This document shows positions 46,589 to 53,618 of a stretch of 64,000 nucleotides of DNA, in pieces. This DNA is from Myroides sp. JBRI-B21084 (GTDB lineage: Bacteria > Bacteroidota > Bacteroidia > Flavobacteriales > Flavobacteriaceae), in NCBI RefSeq assembly GCF_030545015.1, contig NZ_CP120653.1, positions 1,922,001 to 1,986,000 of the forward strand, written 5' to 3'. Positions within the stretch are counted from its first letter, which is position 1. Each line of letters starts with the position of its first letter. The translations under genes and the position numbers were made by a program. The notes under the pieces were generated by a model. It did no database searches and was not told the DNA's origin. It saw only the letters and a list, made by a program, of their open reading frames with translations.

Positions 46589-47362
46589 CTATCTATAAAA
46601 ATTATGATAATTTGGTATTAAATCTCCTAAATACACAGACTTCCATACTTCTGAACTCCTAAATTTTCTTGAGATCGCATAAGAATGTTGGGCGCCATAA
46701 ACAACAACTATTTTATCTAATGTACTCCTTTCTATTTCATTAACAAGGTGTCTATCACGTAAAGTAAGTATCATATAATCGGTACCTTTTTTGTCTTTTT
46801 TGCTACACTTATATTTTTTGCCCATAGGTGTATTAGTATCGCAATCTGTTAAAACAACTTCTCCGAACTTTTCTTCGTATTGATCTACTAATTCTTTAAT
46901 ACTTAAATCACAATTTATATCAATATCCTTATTAACACCATAATCAACATCGTTTTGGTAAACATATCCTTTAATACCAAATTTTTTATTATCTACTTCA
47001 TTTGCTTCATCATTATAACTCATTAAAGAATAATGGGTAATTCTACGAAATTTTCTGTCATATAGTTCATTTGCTTTTTTAGCATCCCTAACACCTTCGT
47101 AAAAAACAACATAACCATCGGCACGCAAAGAATCTATAGTATGTTTTACTTTTTGATAAAATTCTGGTTTGTTAATATGTATCATTTCAAGGATAAAAAC
47201 TTTACGACCGTTTTTTTGATTTACGTAATAGCATGGTAAAATGTTATATTTTGTTTTTTCATCAATACGCCATTTTACAAATTTTTGTAATAATTTGGTT
47301 TGGGCAGTTCCTACATTACCAACTAAAAAAAGTAAAAAAATAAAAATAAGTTTAAATTTCAT
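46589..47362 (-). CDS. Secreted protein, possibly TraB/TIKI-like
   Basis: A 257-residue protein with a signal peptide (1-20, ending GTAQ when started at the ATG at 47362; the ATG at 47389 adds nine residues). The order of motifs KVFILEMIHINKPEFYQKV, DGYVVFYEGVRDAKKANEL, LRDRHLVNEIERS and IVVVYGAQHSYAIS recalls the TraB/GumN/TIKI superfamily (early acidic/His region, RNR-like segment, late GAxH). The match is by eye and distant. It lies in the accessory island, flanked by repeats on both sides. Confidence 0.6.
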   Translation of the reverse strand: MKFKLIFIFLLFLVGNVGTAQTKLLQKFVKWRIDEKTKYNILPCYYVNQKNGRKVFILEMIHINKPEFYQKVKHTIDSLRADGYVVFYEGVRDAKKANELYDRKFRRITHYSLMSYNDEANEVDNKKFGIKGYVYQNDVDYGVNKDIDINCDLSIKELVDQYEEKFGEVVLTDCDTNTPMGKKYKCSKKDKKGTDYMILTLRDRHLVNEIERSTLDKIVVVYGAQHSYAISRKFRSSEVWKSVYLGDLIPNYHNFYR

Positions 47363-47379
47363 GTTTTTAAATTTTAGAA

Positions 47380-47409
47380 AAGTTCTCAAGCTATTTAGCC
47401 TGAGAACTT
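47380..47409 (-). terminator. Terminator-like hairpin upstream of the TraB-like gene
   Basis: Stem AAGTTCTCA with TGAGAACTT (9 bp plus an inner GC pair) and a T-rich tail on the left. It would end transcripts from the gene remnant at 47415. Confidence 0.7.
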
Positions 47410-47414
47410 GGTTT

Positions 47415-47474
47415 TTATTTAGTTTCTTTTATAAATTCCAAAACTTTTTCTGCAACTACAATTGCTGTATCTAC
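47415..47474 (-). pseudogene. 3' gene remnant beside a hairpin repeat
   Basis: Leftward codons read VDTAIVVAEKVLEFIKETK and stop, followed by a terminator. The frame continues into the hairpin repeat at 47474-47510, and no start is found, so the 5' part of the gene seems to be lost at the repeat. Confidence 0.5.
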
Positions 47475-47510
47475 CCCGCTGCTCAAAGTCGGGAGACTTT
47501 GCGCAGCGGG
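47474..47510. repeat. Dispersed hairpin repeat, copy 2 (complete)
   Basis: The most complete copy: outer arms CCCGCTGC and GCAGCGGG enclose the inner stem AAAGTC-GGGA-GACTTT. The whole element can fold into one long hairpin. Confidence 0.9.
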
Positions 47511-47525
47511 ATAAAGCGGTAAATT

Positions 47526-47618
47526 TTATTTTTTTAAAAATTTGCGTAATAAAATAACAATTATTAAAATGAATATAATAATATAAATAATTATTTCAAT
47601 TCCAGATAACTTTCCCAT
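47526..47618 (-). CDS. 30-residue membrane peptide
   Basis: A tiny leftward ORF with a short polar start (MGKLSGIE), one long Ile-rich hydrophobic helix and a basic end (RKFLKK). Its charge layout is that of a single-pass small membrane protein. No homology can be claimed. It lies between a hairpin repeat and a lipoprotein gene. Confidence 0.4.
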   Translation of the reverse strand: MGKLSGIEIIIYIIIFILIIVILLRKFLKK

Positions 47619-47635
47619 TTTTTATATAATTTAAA

Positions 47636-48337
47636 TTAACCACAACATAAAGTTATTGCCCAAAATAAGCCAAAAGTTCCACTTACAGGTTCTTTTTTAC
47701 CAATTACCTCACAACCAATATAATCACCTGCTGCTTCGCTACCTAAAAATGTTGCTTCACAATCTGCTTGAGCAGCACTATTTGTAAGACCAAAACCTAT
47801 ACAATAATAAGTGTTATTAAAGCTACATGGAGCTCCAATGTTGATAGGAGTTTTTCTTTTGGTTGAGCTTATTTTATTATCTACAGATAATAGTACTTCA
47901 TATTTTATCATTGAAAGTATCCCAACTTCAATATTAGAAAAATCTTCACTCTTTAATTCTTTAAATTCTCCATCAATAACTAATTCATCTGTAACTAAAG
48001 ATAAACCAATTCTATTATTTAAATATATTACATCATTTTGAATAACAAAGTTGAAGTTTTGCATGTCATAATTAATGCCTCTAAAATTAAAATGTTTAAA
48101 AGTCTTTAGCTTGTACAAACTTTCTACAACTTCAATTTCTTCTACACCTAGATTAAAAAATAGGTCGCTAACTAAATCTGTTGAATTACGTAAGTAGCTA
48201 ATCTTGTTAACAGCCATTACAGTCTGCTCTGTTGTAGTGTTTGCTGTTGTAACATCGTCATCACTACAAGCATACAAACCTAAAGATAAAATTGTTGCTG
48301 TTAAAAGCCCTAAAGTAATTTTTTTAAAATTCTTCAT
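47636..48337 (-). CDS. Lipoprotein with Cys-rich C-terminus
   Basis: A 233-residue lipoprotein whose signal (TLGLLTATILSLGLYACSDD, Cys24) is nearly the same as that of the gene at 49678, although the mature parts do not align by eye. The C-terminal part holds several cysteines (GAPCSFNNTYYCIGFGL, QADCEATFLG, YIGCEVIG, ITLCCG). No family recognised. The upstream 240 bp also match those of the 49678 gene. It may belong to a set of variable surface lipoproteins. Confidence 0.75.
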   Translation of the reverse strand: MKNFKKITLGLLTATILSLGLYACSDDDVTTANTTTEQTVMAVNKISYLRNSTDLVSDLFFNLGVEEIEVVESLYKLKTFKHFNFRGINYDMQNFNFVIQNDVIYLNNRIGLSLVTDELVIDGEFKELKSEDFSNIEVGILSMIKYEVLLSVDNKISSTKRKTPINIGAPCSFNNTYYCIGFGLTNSAAQADCEATFLGSEAAGDYIGCEVIGKKEPVSGTFGLFWAITLCCG

Positions 48338-48487
48338 TTTAAATAAAATTATGCAGTTTTGTTTTTATTGTTTTATAAACTGCGGGTTAAAAATAAGTTT
48401 TTGCAGGTATCCCTCTGCAATCGGGGGTTTAATTTGTTTTCGTAAAACCGGTATTCGCGACTACCGGCTCTCCGAAACAAATTTTTA
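48338..48487 (-). promoter_or_regulatory. Conserved leader with candidate RNA structure, copy 1
   Basis: The region before the 47636 gene recurs before the 49678 gene. Visible hairpins: GCAGTTT with AAACTGC near the start codon; TTGCAG-N8-CTGCAA (48401-48420), which in the other copy is TTACAG-N8-CTGTAA, a compensatory change; and CCGGTA-N8-TACCGG (48448-48467). No clear TAnnTTTG promoter is inside. Confidence 0.5.
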
Positions 48488-48514
48488 TAATGGTTTGGTT
48501 ATTTTTTAACTCTG

Positions 48515-48533
48515 TCAGCGTTTTAAACGCTGA
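48515..48533 (-). terminator. Terminator-like hairpin after a truncated gene, copy 1
   Basis: Stem TCAGCGTTT with AAACGCTGA. It has the same position relative to the gene end as the hairpin at 50503-50533, with compensatory differences in the stem. Confidence 0.65.
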
Positions 48534-48541
48534 GTTTGTCA

Positions 48542-48589
48542 TTATCTTTTTATAAGTTCTATTGCCCCGGCATACAACACAGCCTGGGT
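48542..48589 (-). pseudogene. Truncated paralogue of the 50540 lipoprotein gene
   Basis: Leftward codons read TQAVLYAGAIELIKR and stop, almost the same as the C-terminus of the 197-residue lipoprotein at 50540 (TQAVLYAGAIELKKR). The coding match ends exactly at the hairpin repeat at 48590. Confidence 0.75.
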
Positions 48590-48619
48590 GCTCAAAGTCG
48601 GGAGACTTTGCGCAGCGGG
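48590..48619. repeat. Dispersed hairpin repeat, copy 3
   Basis: Same 30-bp core as at 46550 and 47481. It marks the break point of the truncated lipoprotein gene to its left. Confidence 0.9.
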
Positions 48620-48693
48620 GGTCTGTTGATTTATACTTTGTTGACATACTTCACTTTTATTTCAGTGAACTTCTTTTCTTTTTATTTACCGAA

Positions 48694-48708
48694 CGGATTG
48701 CAAATCCG
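48694..48708. repeat. Palindromic REP-like element
   Basis: CGGATT-GCA-AATCCG is a 6-bp stem with a 3-nt loop, richer in G and C than its surroundings and flanked by CGCAATTGGG. It resembles short REP units of Bacteroidota genomes; only one copy is in the window. Confidence 0.45.
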
Positions 48709-48751
48709 CGCAATTGGGTATTAGAAAAGTCTTTTTCATTTCATATATTTT

Positions 48752-49606
48752 TTAGTAACTATCAAATAACCGATAATTGACATCTTTGTTAACTAAACAT
48801 GGAATATTTGTATAATTTTTATCACTCTGTATAATAGATATATCATAGTAGACAAAAGGTAAGTCCACTTGAGTTTCTATACAATTTGAATTAAATTTTT
48901 TATTGATATGATTTAAAGTCGTATTGTAAATAAACAAAGTATCTCTACTGTATTTATAAATTACAGTTTTTTGTTTAATATTAAATTTTGGTTGCCATTT
49001 AATGATGCTGTTTTTGGAATGAATAGTAAATTTATGATTATTAGATTTGACTAAATAATAACTCATAAAAATCATTAATCCAACCATTATGGAATTAATT
49101 ACAAGATGTAATCCTATCGCTTTCCATATATTAAAATTTAAAACTATGTATATTAAAAATAATCCAAGTGAAAAACGAGTAAAGAATAATCCAATATAAT
49201 TAGAATCGAATATTTCATTTAAACTAAGATGAACAGTAGAAAATAAAAGTGAATTAAGTATAATAATCACTTTTAGATACCAAAATTTATTTTTATAGTA
49301 TTGTGCAGCAATAAAAGTCAATAATACTATTAACAGAGATGTATTAAAAATATGATTTTTAAAAAAAGCAATTGTAAATACCAAAAGTACTATACTAATA
49401 ATTCTAAATTTCTTTATAAAAAATGATCTAAATGTAAATTCTTCTATAAAGGGAGCTAAAATTATTGCTGTAATAATTCTTGATAAATTAATATTTACTT
49501 CTGTTTCTACCTGTAAAGTTATTGTTAATAGTGTTCCAATAACATATAAAATAGGTGCAACAAATAAAATCCAGTTTTCTTTTTTATTCTTTAAAGACTT
49601 AAACAT
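48752..49606 (-). CDS. CPBP-family intramembrane glutamic protease
   Basis: A 284-residue membrane protein with about seven helices in the first 190 residues and a soluble C-terminal tail (about 190-284). It carries the CPBP (Abi/CaaX protease) motifs: Glu55-Glu56 with Arg60 in APFIEEFTFR, His126 in FSTVHLS, and His167 with Asn171 in IGLHLVIN. Members process prenylated proteins, peptides or bacteriocins, or give immunity to them. Here it lies between two related lipoprotein genes in the accessory island, so a role in processing a local peptide or lipoprotein is possible but unproven. Confidence 0.85.
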   Translation of the reverse strand: MFKSLKNKKENWILFVAPILYVIGTLLTITLQVETEVNINLSRIITAIILAPFIEEFTFRSFFIKKFRIISIVLLVFTIAFFKNHIFNTSLLIVLLTFIAAQYYKNKFWYLKVIIILNSLLFSTVHLSLNEIFDSNYIGLFFTRFSLGLFLIYIVLNFNIWKAIGLHLVINSIMVGLMIFMSYYLVKSNNHKFTIHSKNSIIKWQPKFNIKQKTVIYKYSRDTLFIYNTTLNHINKKFNSNCIETQVDLPFVYYDISIIQSDKNYTNIPCLVNKDVNYRLFDSY

Positions 49607-49677
49607 AAAAATTAACTATAAAGTTTGTTCACATTTATTATGCGAACAAACTTATGAAAACATATTTAATTTATGTT

Positions 49678-50331
49678 TTAGCGTACACAATTTCCTATAG
49701 AGCATTGTCCTGTCGATTGGTCTGCTATTAAAGAAACTGAACCACCAACACAGTTCTGCATTGCTATCATATGATTTCTATAACAATCCTTCATGTCATA
49801 GATAACCATTTCAGGTAAAGCGGTATCTCCACCACTAATATAATCAAAAATTCCTTCAATGATTTCTTTTATAGCAGGAATCCATTTACCCCAACCAAGT
49901 ACCGCTTTAGGAACTTCAATATTACTAAGTACCATTCCATTGTGAAAAACTACATCCATATAGGCTAAATCACCACTAACATCAACTATTTTTAACCTTG
50001 CATATTCCTTTTGTAAACTCTCTTCAAATAAAATAGCTTCTGTGTCGGAAATTTCTAGTAAAGTTAAATTAGTGTTTGAAGTATATGTTACAGGGTGTAC
50101 TCCATTAGATCCATCAATAATATGGAATAAATTCTCATTTATTACTTCATATGTAAAATTGCCATATTTCATTTTAAAATTAGTAGTCATTTGCGTTTCT
50201 GATACAGAATTGTTCTCAACAACTGTATTTTTTTCAGCTAGACTACCATTATCATCACTACAAGCATACAAACCTAAAGATAAAATTGTTGCTGCAATAA
50301 CTCCTAAAGTTAAATTTTTAATTCTTTTCAT
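49678..50331 (-). CDS. Lipoprotein sharing leader and signal with the 47636 gene
   Basis: A 217-residue lipoprotein with signal TLGVIAATILSLGLYACSDD (Cys24). The mature part (beta-rich, with KMKYGNFTYEVINENLFHII) is unlike that of the 47636 gene. The C-terminal 45 residues contain four cysteines (KDCYRNHM, QNCVGG, GQCSIGNCVR). No family recognised. It lies between the CPBP protease gene and another lipoprotein gene, all leftward. Confidence 0.75.
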   Translation of the reverse strand: MKRIKNLTLGVIAATILSLGLYACSDDNGSLAEKNTVVENNSVSETQMTTNFKMKYGNFTYEVINENLFHIIDGSNGVHPVTYTSNTNLTLLEISDTEAILFEESLQKEYARLKIVDVSGDLAYMDVVFHNGMVLSNIEVPKAVLGWGKWIPAIKEIIEGIFDYISGGDTALPEMVIYDMKDCYRNHMIAMQNCVGGSVSLIADQSTGQCSIGNCVR

Positions 50332-50480
50332 TTTAAATAAAATTATGCAGTTTTGTTTTTATTGTTTTATAAACTGCGGGTTAAAAAAATAGTTTTACAG
50401 GTCAACCGCTGTAATCGGGGGGTTAATTTGTTTTCGTAAAAACAGTATTCGCGACTACCGGCTCTCCGAAACAAATTTTT
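50332..50480 (-). promoter_or_regulatory. Conserved leader with candidate RNA structure, copy 2
   Basis: Matches 48338-48487. The hairpin TTACAG-N8-CTGTAA (50395-50414) keeps pairing through paired changes relative to copy 1, while the third hairpin (near 50450) is weakened here. The similarity continues leftward into the signal peptide codons and rightward through the terminator into the end of the next gene. Confidence 0.5.
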
Positions 50481-50502
50481 ATTAGGGTTTGGTTATTTTT
50501 CA

Positions 50503-50533
50503 ACTCTGTATGCGTTTTAAACGCATACAGAGT
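50503..50533 (-). terminator. Terminator of the 197-residue lipoprotein gene
   Basis: A 15-bp stem ACTCTGTATGCGTTT with AAACGCATACAGAGT, 6 bp after the stop codon. Confidence 0.85.
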
Positions 50534-50539
50534 TTGTCA

Positions 50540-51133
50540 TTATCTTTTTTTAAGCTCTATTGCTCCGGCATACAATACCGCTTGTGTAAAGCTGTATTGT
50601 GCGCCATACGCAAATGCAATACTTCTTTTATCATTCCAAAAATCATCATCATTTCCGTTACCATTGCTGTGTAATGCAAGTAGGGTTTCTACTAAGTGGC
50701 GCTCGTTTTCATTTGTAATCAATTGCAATATATCACTGTTAAACTGGTTACTTACTAAAGTGTAAATTGCTTGTTTTGTTTCATTGCTATAAACCAATTG
50801 TTCTATAAAATCTTTATCTGCTTGTTCTAATATCAACAATTGCTCATTATCTATCGTTTCGTTTACATAGGCTTCTTGTGGCACGTAGTTAAGCATTTGG
50901 CGGTTTACGTGCTGTTCAAACAGCAACAGGTTTTCTTGATGCGTTTGTTCATTGTTGTACACAAAGCTGTTTAAAATGCTTTGATAGGTTTGGTAATCGT
51001 TTGCCTCAACACCTTTTGCGTGGTACAAGGCATTCGGTAGGTTGGTTGTTTCTGTTGCGAATGTTTCGTCTTCTGTTTCGCACGCGCTGCATAAAGCAGC
51101 AATTGCTACAGCATATAAAAAAAATCGTTTCAT
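50540..51133 (-). CDS. Lipoprotein, 197 residues
   Basis: Signal ends LCSAC (Cys18). The mature part is acidic and largely helical (NNEQTHQENLLLFEQHVNRQ, LLILEQADKDFIEQLVY, NENERHLVETLLALHSNG), ending SFTQAVLYAGAIELKKR. No family recognised. A 3' fragment of a paralogue is at 48542. It is divergent from the TPR/AraC regulator gene (51410), which may control it. Confidence 0.75.
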   Translation of the reverse strand: MKRFFLYAVAIAALCSACETEDETFATETTNLPNALYHAKGVEANDYQTYQSILNSFVYNNEQTHQENLLLFEQHVNRQMLNYVPQEAYVNETIDNEQLLILEQADKDFIEQLVYSNETKQAIYTLVSNQFNSDILQLITNENERHLVETLLALHSNGNGNDDDFWNDKRSIAFAYGAQYSFTQAVLYAGAIELKKR

Positions 51134-51240
51134 TATTTTCGGAGTTTTTTAATAACGCTGCCCGGGTAGCTTTTGTTTCGGTTACAAATATGAAACGATT
51201 TTCAAACAACAAGGGAGTAAATAGTCCAGATTTGCCCAAT

Positions 51241-51300
51241 TGGATAATTTATTCCCTCTTTTGGACGATTTATCCCCTCGTTGGATAATTTTTCCATCTC
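51241..51300 (+). repeat. Triple 20-bp repeat upstream of the AraC-type regulator gene
   Basis: Three imperfect units beginning TTGGATAATTTATTCCCT. A related 60-bp triple repeat lies at 51424-51483 inside the first codons of the regulator gene, 183 bp to the right. Confidence 0.7.
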
Positions 51301-51354
51301 TAAAAAGATTGTTTTGTTGTTTTATATACTTGTTAGTCAATGTTTTGTGTGGTT

Positions 51355-51387
51355 TTGGGATAATAGTTGTATTTTTTTGTATTTTTG
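51355..51387 (+). promoter_or_regulatory. Predicted promoter of the TPR/AraC regulator gene
   Basis: TTG (51355-51357), 22-bp spacer and TATTTTTG (51380-51387) match the Bacteroidota consensus, 22 bp before the ATG at 51410. Confidence 0.6.
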
Positions 51388-51409
51388 TGCAATTAGAAAA
51401 AAAGCACGC

Positions 51410-53155
51410 ATGTTTTTTAAAAAGTTAGACAATTTATTCCCTGTTTTGGATAATTTATTCCCTTGTTGGATTATTTTTCTGTTGCCGTTTTGCTCATTTG
51501 GGCAAACAACAGCAGATTCGTATAAAAACCTTTGGGAAGTGATTCAAAACGAAAGCGCTTCCAACGAAATAAAAGTTGATTATTTAGACGTATATTACCA
51601 AAAAGCACGGATCGAAAATAATCTTTTAGAACAATACCGTGCCTTAGAAAAAAAATCGTTCATTGTACCGTTTACCGAAGCTACCACATTGTTGCACCAA
51701 ATGCACCCATTGGTGCAAAAAATGGAGAATGACAGTATAAAAGGAAGGTTTTTAAATAGAAGCACCGTATTTTATTATGATAATCGCGATTATAGAAATG
51801 CGTTGTACTACGCTATAGAGTCGGAAGCTTTTAACGAAGAAATAAATAATTTGTATAATTTAAATGCGGTACGTATAGATATTGGCAATATTTACAACCA
51901 TACACGCCATTACAACAAAGCGATTGCTTTTTTTACACTAGCAAAAGAATATTATCAAACAAAAAAAGAGTACAATCATCAAAGAGGTTACGTTGTTACT
52001 TTATATTGTTTGAGTAAAACTTACTGGCATTTACAAAATATTGATAAGCTGAGTGCTACTATACTAGAGAATGAACAAGCTATTCAACTTTTAAAACCAA
52101 AACACCAACAATTAGAAAACGCTTATTTAGAATATGTAAAAGGAGGTTTGGCTTTTTTGCAGAAAAATAATGGGACTGCCAATGAGTATTTTACAAACGC
52201 ACTAAACATTATTAAACAAAACGGTGATTTTACCAACGAACACGTTATTTATTTGTATCTGGGAAAAATGTTGTGGGAACAAAACCAGAAAGCAGAAGCT
52301 ATGGCATATTTCACAAAAATAGACACCCTTTTTCATGAGAAAAACTTCTTAAACTATGAGTTGCGTGAAGCCTATGATTATTTAATAGCCTATTACAATG
52401 AAACCAATCAACCGCAGCTGCAATTAAACGCTACAAATAGTCTTACGGCATTAAACCAGCAGTTTGAAAAAGAACAGCAAAGTATTACAAGTATTTTACA
52501 CCAAGATTTTGAAAATAAAAAAGCAGAATCGCAATGGAAAAAGTTGTTAAGTAAATACAATTTTTGGATAACTGTTTTGGGTGGGGTTTTATTAGCAATA
52601 GCCGTTTATATTTTTTGGAGAAGTAATAAAAGTAAAAAGCATCAAACAAAAACAAATAACAACGCATTTGAAAAAATCGAAATAAGTAAAGTTGAAAATA
52701 CTACAACAGCAACCATTCAAGCAGAAGAAACACCAACTGTTCCTGAAAATACTTTAGAAATACCCGAAACACTACAGGAAGATAAAAAACCAGCTGCTTT
52801 ATCGCCAACCGAGCAACGGTTGTTGGATGGTTTGAATGGTTTTGAAAAAGAAAAAGGTTTTTTGGGGTCAATAAACTTAGATGATTTAGCAAAGCAACTA
52901 AATACCAACCGTAGCACGCTTTCGTCTTTTTTAAATGAACATAAAAAGGGCTTTAGCACGTATATTAATACCTTACGTATAAAACAAGTTGTTACCGATT
53001 TAAAAACAGATAAAGAGCTACGAAAAAAAACAATTAAAGAATTGGCAGTTATTTATGGCAATTTACATCCTAAAACATTTGCCACTTTATTTAAAGTCAT
53101 CACAGGCGAAACGCCTGTGTTGTTTATTGAAAATTTAGATAAAGAAAATAGATAA
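51410..53155 (+). CDS. Membrane-spanning TPR and AraC-type regulator
   Basis: A 581-residue one-component regulator. An N-terminal hydrophobic signal or anchor (about 14-27, ending CSFGQ) precedes a periplasmic helical region of TPR-like repeats (about 30-375, such as NHTRHYNKAIAFFTLAKEYY). A membrane helix lies at about 384-403, then a linker and a cytoplasmic AraC-type DNA-binding domain (about 487-570, LDDLAKQLNTNRSTLSSFLN and IKELAVIYGNLHPKTFATLF). This layout is common in Flavobacteria. The ATG at 51410 is preferred over 51281 because a promoter lies between them. Residues 6-27 are coded by a triple repeat (LDNLFP twice). It is divergent from the lipoprotein gene at 50540. Confidence 0.85.
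   Translation: MFFKKLDNLFPVLDNLFPCWIIFLLPFCSFGQTTADSYKNLWEVIQNESASNEIKVDYLDVYYQKARIENNLLEQYRALEKKSFIVPFTEATTLLHQMHPLVQKMENDSIKGRFLNRSTVFYYDNRDYRNALYYAIESEAFNEEINNLYNLNAVRIDIGNIYNHTRHYNKAIAFFTLAKEYYQTKKEYNHQRGYVVTLYCLSKTYWHLQNIDKLSATILENEQAIQLLKPKHQQLENAYLEYVKGGLAFLQKNNGTANEYFTNALNIIKQNGDFTNEHVIYLYLGKMLWEQNQKAEAMAYFTKIDTLFHEKNFLNYELREAYDYLIAYYNETNQPQLQLNATNSLTALNQQFEKEQQSITSILHQDFENKKAESQWKKLLSKYNFWITVLGGVLLAIAVYIFWRSNKSKKHQTKTNNNAFEKIEISKVENTTTATIQAEETPTVPENTLEIPETLQEDKKPAALSPTEQRLLDGLNGFEKEKGFLGSINLDDLAKQLNTNRSTLSSFLNEHKKGFSTYINTLRIKQVVTDLKTDKELRKKTIKELAVIYGNLHPKTFATLFKVITGETPVLFIENLDKENR
51424..51483 (+). repeat. Triple 20-bp repeat inside the regulator gene
   Basis: Three units related to those at 51241-51300; here they encode the signal segment with two LDNLFP motifs and CWIIFLL. 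Confidence 0.7.
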
Positions 53156-53177
53156 TTTTATCATTTATAAAAACGGT

Positions 53178-53220
53178 AAAAACTAAAAAATCAGCTTTTT
53201 AAGCTTATTTTTTAGTTTTT
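53178..53220. terminator. Bidirectional terminator
   Basis: A long A/T-rich stem (53178-53195 with 53203-53220, one mismatch) between convergent genes; it overlaps the end of the 53212 gene. Confidence 0.75.
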
Positions 53221-53610
53221 GGTACCTGTCCAAGTGCCATTTAAATCTTGAACGGGACTGTTCCAAGTGCCTGAACCTGAAGTTTCGGTTAACGTACCTG
53301 TCATAGTACCTACTTGTTGCCCGCTGTATGAATATGAAACATTTATGGTTCCGTTTTCTAGAACGTTACCTGTTAAAACAAAATTAACATTTGGTATGCT
53401 GTTAGAGGTAACTGTACCTGTTGCTTTTCCATTTTCATCAATTGCAGCAGTCCAATTTCCGGTATCGCCACCTTCAAAAGTACCACTCCAGTTTCCTTTA
53501 AATTTTTCTAATTTGTTTTCGTGTACATGTGGTTCATCTTCAGTATTGCATGACGTTATTCCTAAAAAAAGTACTGCTAATAAGCTGGTTTTAAGTAAAA
53601 TGTTTTTCAT
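53212..53610 (-). CDS. Small lipoprotein, 132 residues
   Basis: Signal ends GITSC (Cys21). The mature part is a repeat of short beta hairpins rich in Gly, Thr and Asn (GNWSGTFEGGDTGNWTAAI, GTMTGTLTETSGSGTW, LNGTWTGTKN), which resembles a small up-and-down beta barrel. A His-rich DEPHVHENK follows the lipid anchor. No family name can be given. It is 8 bp downstream of the LysE gene in the rnr-lysE-lipoprotein group. Confidence 0.75.
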   Translation of the reverse strand: MKNILLKTSLLAVLFLGITSCNTEDEPHVHENKLEKFKGNWSGTFEGGDTGNWTAAIDENGKATGTVTSNSIPNVNFVLTGNVLENGTINVSYSYSGQQVGTMTGTLTETSGSGTWNSPVQDLNGTWTGTKN

Positions 53611-53618
53611 TGTTAATT

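Noticed and set aside
46055..50533. Integron-like cassette array with attC hairpins
   Set aside because: The hairpins belong to at least three different families, are not placed after each ORF at regular positions, and no integron integrase is present.
51240..51428. 62-codon ORF overlapping the start of the TPR/AraC regulator
   Set aside because: It overlaps the predicted promoter and the regulator start in another frame; it probably exists only because the triple repeat was duplicated.
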